The notes under the pieces were generated by a model. That model saw nothing but the letters and a program-made list of their open reading frames with translations. It was not told the DNA's origin and ran no database searches. Position numbers and translations under genes: made by a program. Below are positions 17,436 to 26,171 of a DNA stretch of 64,000 nucleotides, one piece after another (position 1 is the stretch's first letter; every line of letters starts with the position of its first letter). The stretch lies in NCBI RefSeq assembly GCF_000015565.1, contig NC_008786.1, positions 4,576,501 through 4,640,500 of the forward strand, read 5' to 3'. Source of the DNA: Verminephrobacter eiseniae EF01-2. GTDB taxonomy: Bacteria > Pseudomonadota > Gammaproteobacteria > Burkholderiales > Burkholderiaceae_C.

Positions 17436-19585
17436 TGGATTTCCGCATCGCCGACACCTTCACCGACAGCCTTGCCCGCTTGACCGGCGAGGAGCAGAAG
17501 CTGGTCAAGACCACAGCCTTCGACCTGCAGATGAACCCGATGAACCCGGGGATGCAACTGCACCGCATCGAGCAGTCAAAGGACAAGCATTTCTGGTCGG
17601 CGCGGGTGAGCCGCGATCTGCGATTGATCATTCATCGCACGGAAGCGAGTTTTCTGCTGTGCTACGCCGCGCATCACGACCGGGCCTATCGTTGGGCCGA
17701 GCGCCGCAAGCTGGAAGTGCATCCCACCACTGGTGCCGCTCAATGGGTGGAAATACGGGAGCGGATCGAGGAGATCATCGTCCCGTCGATGCCTTTGCCT
17801 GCCGGGGCTTCTACGGGGACGGTGCCTTCGCCCAAGCGAGCTTTGTTTGCTGACCGGCCCGACAGTGAGTTGCTAGCCTATGGCGTGCCAGCCGACTGGT
17901 TGACCGACGTGCGCTCAATCACCGATGAGAATGAACTGCTGTCTTTGGCGGATCATCTTCCGTCCGAGGCCGCAGAAGCGCTGCTTGAATTGGCGACCGG
18001 CGGGCGGCCCGCATTTGCCATGGCCGCCGTCACGGGCGCCAGTCCTTTCGATCACCCCGATGCGCAGCGCCGCTTCCGGGTGATGCACGATGTGGAGGAG
18101 TTGGAGCGAGCTCTCGACTTCCCCTGGGACAAATGGACGATCTTCCTGCATCCCGCCCAGCGCCAATGGGTCGAGCGCAGCTACAGCGGCCCTGCGCGCA
18201 TCGCTGGCTCGGCCGGCACCGGAAAGACCATCGTAGCGCTGCATCGTGCAGTGTTCCTTGCGCGCAGCCAGCCAGACAACCGCGTGCTCTTGACCACCTT
18301 TTCTGACACGCTGGCGCATGCGCTGCATGACAAACTGCGGCGGCTGATCAGCAACCAGCCTCGATTGGCAGAACGCTTGGAGGTGTTGTCGCTGAATGCG
18401 ATTGGTCAGCGCCTGTACCAGGCTCAGGTGGGTCCGGCGCGCGTCGCCTCGGAAGATGTGTTGCGCGAGCTCATGCAGTCGGCGTGGGACGAGTGCGCGG
18501 CCAAGTTGAATGGTATGAAGTTCAGCCCCTCCTTCCTCTTCAGCGAATGGGAGGAGATGGTCGATGCCTGGCAGCTTGACCGCAGGGAATCCTATCGGGA
18601 TATCAAGCGCCTGGGACGCAAGACCCGGCTGTCCGAATCCCAGCGTGCAGCGCTGTGGCAGGTATTCGAGCACATGCAGCGCAAGCTTGCGGACCGAGGA
18701 TTGCAAACCTGGGCTGGCTTGTTCACGCAGCTCGCATCGGCACAGTCTCGGCGCGTGGCCGCAGGCCAGGCCCCCGCCTTCGATCACGTGGTGGTTGACG
18801 AAGCCCAGGACCTCAGCGTGGCACAGCTTCGCTTCCTATCGGCACTGGCCGGTGGCGCCCCCAACGGACTGTTCTTCGCCGGCGATCTGGGACAACGCAT
18901 CTTCCAGCAGCCGTTCTCCTGGAAATCGTTGGGCGTAGACGTCCGAGGGCGCTCACGAACCTTGCACATCAACTACCGCACGTCGCACCAGATCCGCATT
19001 CAGGCGGATCGGCTGCTGGGCTCGGAGGTCTCGGATGTGGACGGCAACTCCGAAGAGCGCACGGGCACCGTCTCCGTATTCAATGGCCCCACCCCCATCA
19101 TCCGCCTCTTCAAGAATGAAGATCAGGAAACTCACACTGTGGCGAACTGGCTGCGCGCTCGCATCTCGGAAGGCTTGCCCGTGCGCGATATGGCGGTCTT
19201 TGTGCGCGCTGATGCACAGATGGACCGCGCACGTGCGGCTACTGAGCTTGCGGGCATTGCGTATACCGTGCTGGATGGCCGCCTGACGGCGCTCACGGCA
19301 ATGCCTGGAATGGCCCCGGACGAGCTGAACATCGCCACCATGCACTTGGCGAAGGGGCTGGAGTTCAGGGCCGTCGCAGTGATGGCCTGTGACGATGAAG
19401 TGCTGCCACTGCAAGAGCGCATTGAATCCATCGCGGACAAGGCGGACCTTGAGGAGGTCTACAACACGGAGCGGCACCTGCTCTATGTGGCATGCACACG
19501 TGCCCGCGATTGGCTGTTGGTCACTAGCGTCGAACCAGGGTCGGAGTTTCTTCAAGATCTGCAAGATGTCCGTTTGGCAACATGA
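17435..19585 (+). CDS. RelE/ParE-like domain fused to a UvrD/Rep helicase
   Basis: This is a 716-residue superfamily 1 helicase with an unusual N-terminus. Residues 1-100 look like a RelE/ParE-family toxin fold (FTDSLARLT, MQLHRIEQSKDKHFWSARVSRDLRLIIHR, LLCYAAHHDRAY). The helicase part has Walker A GSAGTGKT (about 258-265), motif II DEAQDLS (about 454-460), LHINYRTSHQIR, and the C-terminal MHLAKGLEFRAVAV and YVACTRAR motifs. It overlaps the previous gene by one base and is the last gene before the island's right end. The domain could act as a fused toxin or as a ribosome- or RNA-docking module; neither is shown. Confidence 0.85.
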   Translation: MDFRIADTFTDSLARLTGEEQKLVKTTAFDLQMNPMNPGMQLHRIEQSKDKHFWSARVSRDLRLIIHRTEASFLLCYAAHHDRAYRWAERRKLEVHPTTGAAQWVEIRERIEEIIVPSMPLPAGASTGTVPSPKRALFADRPDSELLAYGVPADWLTDVRSITDENELLSLADHLPSEAAEALLELATGGRPAFAMAAVTGASPFDHPDAQRRFRVMHDVEELERALDFPWDKWTIFLHPAQRQWVERSYSGPARIAGSAGTGKTIVALHRAVFLARSQPDNRVLLTTFSDTLAHALHDKLRRLISNQPRLAERLEVLSLNAIGQRLYQAQVGPARVASEDVLRELMQSAWDECAAKLNGMKFSPSFLFSEWEEMVDAWQLDRRESYRDIKRLGRKTRLSESQRAALWQVFEHMQRKLADRGLQTWAGLFTQLASAQSRRVAAGQAPAFDHVVVDEAQDLSVAQLRFLSALAGGAPNGLFFAGDLGQRIFQQPFSWKSLGVDVRGRSRTLHINYRTSHQIRIQADRLLGSEVSDVDGNSEERTGTVSVFNGPTPIIRLFKNEDQETHTVANWLRARISEGLPVRDMAVFVRADAQMDRARAATELAGIAYTVLDGRLTALTAMPGMAPDELNIATMHLAKGLEFRAVAVMACDDEVLPLQERIESIADKADLEEVYNTERHLLYVACTRARDWLLVTSVEPGSEFLQDLQDVRLAT

Positions 19586-19854
19586 TGTTTGTACCTCGTC
19601 GCAGACGCCTCTTTCCTGGTTCTAAAGATGCGATGCGAACAGGCACGTTTGAGTAGTGAAATTGCGGCACACAGCGGTCTTGGGCTAAACAGGCCGACTG
19701 ATAGACTTCCCTCCATGCGCACGCTGGAGAGCCGTTGCAGTGGCATGTCGCCTCACCGCAGCCCAGGCATCTTGTGGGGTAAATCGTGGGGAAATGCAGG
19801 CCTACAACCCCAATAGGCCATGAAAATCAACGACTTGGAGCGCATCTCACGCTT
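19586..19854. other. Island right-end non-coding segment with arm-site copy
   Basis: No gene is supported here. The segment carries TGTGGGGTAAATCGTGGGG at 19773-19791, identical to the copy at 694-712 near the left end, then the right attachment repeat. This is what the right half of an attachment site for the 797 integrase would look like. Confidence 0.6.
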
Positions 19855-19881
19855 CAGGTGCAAAACATAGAGTGATGTTTC
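19855..19881 (+). repeat. attR-like direct repeat (junction of islands 1 and 2)
   Basis: This copy matches 25 of 27 bases with the yicC-end copy at 566-592. It lies between the helicase gene and a second integrase remnant whose gene starts 205 bp downstream, the same distance as in island 1. The site is therefore probably attR of island 1 and at the same time attL of an older, now decayed island 2. Confidence 0.75.
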
Positions 19882-19983
19882 CTGGCATCCCATGCCACTC
19901 CGAAACGACGCTCTAAGCTGTTGATTTTCAATGGAAAATTCTTTCATGCAGTAGCACCACGTCCCAGGCAAGTGCAAGCTTGC

Positions 19984-20066
19984 TGGCGGGTTCTGGAGGG
20001 TTCGTTGGCGGGTTCATCCCACCGAATCCACTTTCCAACGGCCATCCGGAACCCAGACCCGCCAAA
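19984..20066. promoter_or_regulatory. Arm-type-like repeats of the second integrase
   Basis: TGGCGGGTTC occurs at 19984-19993 and 20006-20015. A related inverted form, GACCCGCCAAA, lies at 20056-20066 just before the integrase remnant. The layout (two direct plus one inverted copy between the attachment site and integrase) copies that at 692-766, but the repeat sequence differs. This suggests arm sites that diverged together with their integrase. Confidence 0.45.
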
Positions 20067-20085
20067 CACTGCTGGAGGCTGGGCC

Positions 20086-20977
20086 ATGACTGGGTTTACA
20101 CAAAATGTTTCAGATCGAACGCTGCGAGCTTGGCTGAACGCCGGGCCCGTAAACAAAGGGATCGGCGGTGGCCTGATCTTCTTTGCGAAAGAGGCTTCCG
20201 CCCGCCAGGGGCAAGCTACCTGGATCCTCCGCTACCGCATCGGCAACCGTCGACCGGAAAAGGTCCTGGGACGCTATCCGGACATCACTCTCAAGGAAGC
20301 CAGAGAGCTCGCTCGACGTGACCGTGCGTTGGTCCAACAGGGCATCGACGTCAGCGCAAAAAAGCGCCTGGAAAAGCCCAAGGCCCTCGAGATGGAGGAC
20401 GTTCGAGTCCTTGGCCAAGTCTGGTACGAACGACATATTCTCAAGAAGATCAAGAACCCCGCCGTCGTGGAACGGGTTCCCCGACGTCGTGATGGGCTGG
20501 CTGGAAGAGGTGATGGTGTTCTCGGGCAACAGTGAGTACCTCTTCCCTGCCCGGCGCAAGGTCCGTTCGCGCATGGGCAAGCCTGCCACGAACCGGTTTC
20601 CGCACATCTCCCCTGACACACTCAACGTCGCCTTGGGACGCTTGACGACCCTGGAAATCGCGCACTTCACAGTGCACGACATGCGGCGCACCGCGCGAAC
20701 GCACCTGGCCCGCATGGGCATCGCCCCTGACATCGCGGAGCGAGCCCTGAACCATGCGATTCAATCGACCGAGGGCATCTACAACCAGTACGACTACTTG
20801 CGAGAGCGCAGACTTGCCCTGACCAGGTGGGCAAACTACCTGCATTCGCTGGAACAAGGAACAGCGCTACCGAACGACGATGCAGCCGAGGACGACGACG
20901 AGGCCGCACAAGCCGCGAGCGGGTCTGTCATTCGCACGGCACTGCCGGCGGGACTGCGGTGGAGAAACGCATCCTGA
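20086..20977 (+). pseudogene. Second island integrase, internally deleted and frameshifted
   Basis: The first 380 bases encode the N-terminal part of an integrase close to the one at 797 (SDRTLRAWLNAGPVNKGIGGG, LGRYPDITLKEARE). Right after WYERHILKKIKNPAVVERV the sequence jumps to VMGWLEEVMVFSGNSEYLF in another frame. About 130-140 residues are missing, including the first catalytic Arg. The 3' part retains HDMRRTART and the GIYNQYDY tyrosine motif. The protein cannot be active. It marks a former second island at the same attachment site. Confidence 0.88.
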
Positions 20978-21536
20978 CAAAGAAAGATGCGGTCGCGTGG
21001 TGGCTCTCACCCGCGACCGCCGAAGCGATCGCACTTGAAACTTCAGGGCGCATCCACGGCAGGCGGCCTTCGTCATTTCCGTTTTCCTTGCTTGCATTGA
21101 ACCACTCAGCAAGGGATACGTTTTTCGGGGGCAAGGTCACTGCAGCCGCAGGAGGTGCCCGAGGTCTATCGCAGCGAGGGCTTGCCGGCCCTGCCTGCCA
21201 GTCACAGTTTCAGCGAACTGCTGACAGTGTTCCCGCTGTAGCCCGAAAGAACCGGATCAGTCCAACTGCTCGAACGTCGTGAAACCGCGAGGGCGCCAGG
21301 CGGCTTGGCCTTTTCGGTCTGCAGGTCGGAGAATCGCCTGCCTTTCAGATCCGACCCGGCTGGAATGACAGCGCCATCACGCGGCCCCATTCGCTTGAGC
21401 ACGAATCGGCGCCGCCATCGGATCCCGGCCTCGTCTTCGTTGAGGATCGCTCGGGTCCGGTTGAGTCTTCGATCGCTGCGGACTGGGAGTGCACGCACCC
21501 GCCTGGCAAGTTGCTGGGAAGCAAGGTGGCAGATGA
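20978..21536. other. Non-coding or degenerate segment
   Basis: No convincing gene, repeat or RNA was seen. Reading frames on both strands are GC-rich shadows without start signals or family motifs. It probably is decayed cargo of the second island. Confidence 0.5.
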
Positions 21537-22877
21537 TCAGACGCCGAGCGCGTACGGCAGCGTCTCCTCCCCGTACCCGTGCGCCCAGGGAGGCTGGATC
21601 AGGCCATGGTTGGCCAGCAACGAGGTGACCGTGTGCTCGCTGACATCGTAGTGCTCCGCCGCGTCCTCGATGCACGACTCCGAGTAGTCGCCATCGAGAA
21701 ACTCCTTCAGCTCGTCGATCGGGCACAGAAACTCGGCGGCGAAGGCCCGCTGAAACTTCTGGCGCGAGGTCGAGAGGTCGGTCGAGGTCAGCCATTGCGG
21801 CGTGTCCCGGGTCTGCACGAGGTCGGCGATGAAGCGCGACAGCTCGAAGCGCCGGGACACCGGATGCCGCTTGCGCGGCATGAACTTGAACCGTCCCGCG
21901 GCCTGGAGGACACCGATCCCCGATGGTCGTTTGACGCCCGCCTCAGGGTGCTCCACCGCATCGTCCCCCTGCAGACCCAGCAGATCCTGCAGCGTTTCAT
22001 TGCGGACCTTACCCTCGCCAACGCCGATCGCCTCCCGCAGAGTACATGCCGCCGCGACCGCACGCACCCAGGGAGGCTCGGCCGCCGATCTTGGTGGCGC
22101 GAGTTCGAGGTCGGGCACGGCGGGTTTGCCAAGCAGGCCCGGCTGCTCACGCAATTCGTTCAGCGCGGCAAGCGATGGCTCCGGGCCGAACTTGCCGTAC
22201 AGCGGTGCCAGCTCGGCCAGGGCTCTGCCGCCCATCGCGCGATTGAAGTCCAGGGCCTGTTCGATCAAGTCCTGCGGGCATTCATCCGGGTCGTAGCCGA
22301 GGGCCGCCTCGATCTGGCGATAGCGGGTCGCCTCGGCGTCCTGGCGATCCGCCTGGACGAGTTCCCACAACTGCACCAAGTCGGAATCGCCCTGTCCCAC
22401 CGCCGCCAGCCGCCGCACGACAGCGCTGATGAACTCGTCGACGCCGGCTTGGAACTCGCCGAGCGGCATGCTCACTGCGCATTCGGCGAGGTAACGCACC
22501 GACTGCTTCTGCGCGGATTGGGGCGCCGTCGCCCACACCTGCATCACCTCGTTGTCCGAGGCAAACACGACATGGGGCCAGACGTAGCCATGGTTCGCCG
22601 CCCCTATCTCATGCGCCATGCGCCAGTCGGCGGCGGGCCGCCCACCCTGTTTGGGCAGCGGTTCCCAGTTCAAGCGCCACCACGATGCCGCGAGCCACGA
22701 TGCGAGCGGATAGGTTGACACGAGGACGCTGTCGCGCAGCGTCTTCGACCACAGGTCTTCGTTCCGGGTGACGACGGTTTCGCCGGCATGCAGCGTCAGG
22801 AAGGCCGAGGTCTCCCGGACCTCCACGGGACCGCTCCCCGTGGATTGCCAGTCGGTCGTGAAACGCAGCTTAGGCAT
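21537..22877 (-). CDS. Large protein with IrrE/ImmA-like C-terminus, second gene of an unknown pair
   Basis: This is a 446-residue soluble protein. The last about 90 residues (SRQKFQRAFAAEFLCPIDELKEFL…YDVSEHTVTSLLANHGLI) resemble the C-terminal part of ImmA/IrrE metallo-endopeptidases. No HExxH zinc motif is present; only MAHEIGAANHG occurs nearby, so protease activity is doubtful. The N-terminal part contains a Trp-rich segment (LASWLAASWWRLNWEP). The ATG at 22877 overlaps the upstream gene's stop by 8 bp, so the two are translationally coupled. Linked ImmA-like and small-protein genes often behave as toxin-antitoxin or phage-sensing modules, but the function here is unknown. Confidence 0.65.
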   Translation of the reverse strand: MPKLRFTTDWQSTGSGPVEVRETSAFLTLHAGETVVTRNEDLWSKTLRDSVLVSTYPLASWLAASWWRLNWEPLPKQGGRPAADWRMAHEIGAANHGYVWPHVVFASDNEVMQVWATAPQSAQKQSVRYLAECAVSMPLGEFQAGVDEFISAVVRRLAAVGQGDSDLVQLWELVQADRQDAEATRYRQIEAALGYDPDECPQDLIEQALDFNRAMGGRALAELAPLYGKFGPEPSLAALNELREQPGLLGKPAVPDLELAPPRSAAEPPWVRAVAAACTLREAIGVGEGKVRNETLQDLLGLQGDDAVEHPEAGVKRPSGIGVLQAAGRFKFMPRKRHPVSRRFELSRFIADLVQTRDTPQWLTSTDLSTSRQKFQRAFAAEFLCPIDELKEFLDGDYSESCIEDAAEHYDVSEHTVTSLLANHGLIQPPWAHGYGEETLPYALGV

Positions 22878-23310
22878 GGGCGCCACCATCTGCCCATCGT
22901 TCGGCGACCTCGCTGGCGAACGGGTCACTGTCCGGCATCGGGTAGCCGTGGTACACGCCGTTTTCGGCATTCTCCAACTGCGCTTCGAGCGGCCAGCCCT
23001 GGGCCGTCACCGACCAGATGTTCTTGGGCCAGTCGCCGACGGAACGGTCGCTCACGAGCCCCTTCGTCAGCCCGTGCTTCAGCAGGTCGAGCGCCTCGGC
23101 CCGCGTGAAGACGCCAATGCTCTCGCACAGCGACTTGCCCGGTCGGGGATCGGCAGGCGGCGTCAGCCCGAAGTCTCCTGGATTCTTCTTGTGCTCTGGA
23201 TTGCCACCATAGTTCACGCGCTGCGCGAGTTGGGCCAGGCGCGCCAATTCCGGCGCATCACATGCCTTGAGCCTGCGCTTTGGGTTGAACTTGGTGTAAC
23301 GCTGCTTCAA
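22870..23310 (-). CDS. Hypothetical 146-residue protein, first gene of the pair
   Basis: This basic-then-acidic protein of 146 residues begins MKQRYTKFNPKRRLK. It contains VNYGGNPEHKKNPGDFGLTP, a pattern remembered from uncharacterised proteins encoded beside ImmA/IrrE-like genes. A second block, WPKNIWSVTAQGWPLEAQLEN, follows. No catalytic motif was recognised. It overlaps the following gene by 8 bp and is the promoter-proximal member. The gene lies between an integrase remnant and an IS110 copy, so it is surviving cargo of island 2. A role as partner (toxin or adaptor) of the large protein is inference from coupling only. Confidence 0.6.
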   Translation of the reverse strand: MKQRYTKFNPKRRLKACDAPELARLAQLAQRVNYGGNPEHKKNPGDFGLTPPADPRPGKSLCESIGVFTRAEALDLLKHGLTKGLVSDRSVGDWPKNIWSVTAQGWPLEAQLENAENGVYHGYPMPDSDPFASEVAERWADGGAHA

Positions 23311-23442
23311 ACGAAATCCACGGGAAAGGGGTGCTCACTTGCACGGAATTTGTAGTGTAAGCGGCGCCCATCCTTCTGCGGTTCTACGACCTCGCCGTCG
23401 CGTGTCCGCGTGGCCTCATGTTGATAGCTTCACGTCCGCCTT

Positions 23443-24610
<1,168 letters not shown>

Positions 24611-25971
24611 TCATTCAAGATGGTTGCCCTCGACGAGGCCCACCGGATCGACCAGGAAGGTCCGGATGATCGAGGGATAGAGGCTCTTGTAGTCCAGCAC
24701 CACGACGGAGTCGTAGAAGCCCGGCTTCGAGTCCATCACGTAGCCGCCGGGGTAGGCCTTGCTCGCAATCTCGCCCACGCTCGGCGCCACGTAGCCCAGG
24801 CGGTGCATACGCGGCAGGTAGTGGTGGCTGAACGCGGCAATGGAGCCGCCGAAGTGGTCGGCCTGCAGGCCGGTGGCCTGGGCCCGCTCCATCATGAACT
24901 GCAGCAGCTTCGCCTTGTCGAAGATGCGCAGCACCAGCTCGCAGTCGCGGATGTTGTAGTGCGCGAGCGCGGGCTTGTCTTCCTGATACCGCGGCTCGAT
25001 CTCGGCCATCTTGTCGTACTCGTCGCCGATGGCCTTGCCTTCGCCGAGCAGCGCTTGCGAGACGCTCTCCAGGCTGAACGACGGGAAGCTCCACACCGCA
25101 GCCTTGAGTGCGTCGATGCCGTCGAGGATGACCCGGCCCGGCATCGGCGCGAACAGGTAGCCCTGCTTGCCCGGATGGGTGCGCCACTCGATGGGGCGGC
25201 GCTCGCGCCCCAGGAGCAGCGGCACGCGGCAGTCGTTGGCGGTCTTCTGCAGCACGCGCAGGTCGAACTGGATCACGTTCCACCCGATGAGGACATCGGG
25301 GTCGTTGCGCTCGAACCAGCCGTTGAGCTGTTCGATCATGGCCTTGCGCGACGGGCAGTAGACGAGCGAAAAGTCCATGGGCACACCGCGCTCATCCGGC
25401 TCGGAGGGCGGCTCGCCCAGCATGAAGACGACACGCTCCGGCATGCCGTCCAGCGCAATGGATAGAGCCCTTCATGCTGGCTCGTCTCGATGTCCAGTGA
25501 CACGACCTTCAACACCGGCCGGAATTCGGGCGCGGGCTTGAGCTTGCAATCGGCGATCGTGGTGCCCTCTGCCCGCCCGCCTTCCACCCGCACGCCGGCG
25601 GTGATGAAGCGCTCCATGAGGTAGCGGTCGTGCGGGCGCACATCGGCTTCGAGCAGCGGAATGCCCTCGGCCTGGAGCGCGCGCGCCAACCGGCCCAACT
25701 GGCGAAAGTGCGTCGCGTAGACTCCGAGCACGGCGTCCTGCTGGAAGCTCCTGAGCGCGAGCTCGCGCAGCCGCACACCGGTCATCGCGGCCAGGTGCGC
25801 CTCGACCGCCGCCCGGTGCCGCGCGGCGACGAACGCGACGCTGCTGCGAGAAGTCAGCACCACTTTTCTCGGCCCCGCATCGGTCGCCAGCCAATACTCG
25901 ATTTCCGTTCCGGCGGGCGCATCACGCCAGTGGCGCGTGAGGATGAAGCCCTGGAGTTCGGTGGAGGTCAC
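24611..25971 (-). pseudogene. polB: DNA polymerase II (polB), truncated by IS110 and frameshifted
   Basis: The 5' part of a family-B DNA polymerase II. It starts probably at GTG 25971 (TSTELQGFILTRHW…). The exonuclease motif I is VSLDIETSQHEG; then one C appears to be missing near 25462, and the frame shifts to MPERVVFMLGEPP. After that follow exonuclease motif II (WNVIQFDLR), motif III (HYNIRDCELVLR), and polymerase motif A (LDYKSLYPSIIRTF). The gene stops after DPVGLVEG, where IS110 copy A supplies four codons and a stop. The polymerase palm and thumb (about 330 residues) are lost. The SOS translesion polymerase of this strain is dead from this locus. Confidence 0.88.
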
Positions 25972-26171
25972 GGGCGCAGGAAGATCGGGCAAGGCGGGAG
26001 GGCGGGCTTGGGAAGCGGCGATTTTCGCCCGGCTGCAGATTGGAGACCGGCGACCGCAATCAACTTGCATCCGCCCGGTCAATCCCGTACGCTGGCCCGG
26101 CGTCCATGCGCACCGTCCGAGCCCTTGCGGGCCGCCGGGCCGGCCTTGCGGACGCGCAAAGGAGACCCGCC

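Noticed and set aside
21202..21795. A 197-codon reverse frame past the end of the IrrE-like gene
   Set aside because: It shares DNA with the 3' end of the supported gene in a different frame and lacks a start signal or similarity.
22620..22660. Possible zinc-protease motif (HEIGAANH) in the IrrE-like protein
   Set aside because: It does not fit HExxH spacing, so peptidase activity is not claimed.
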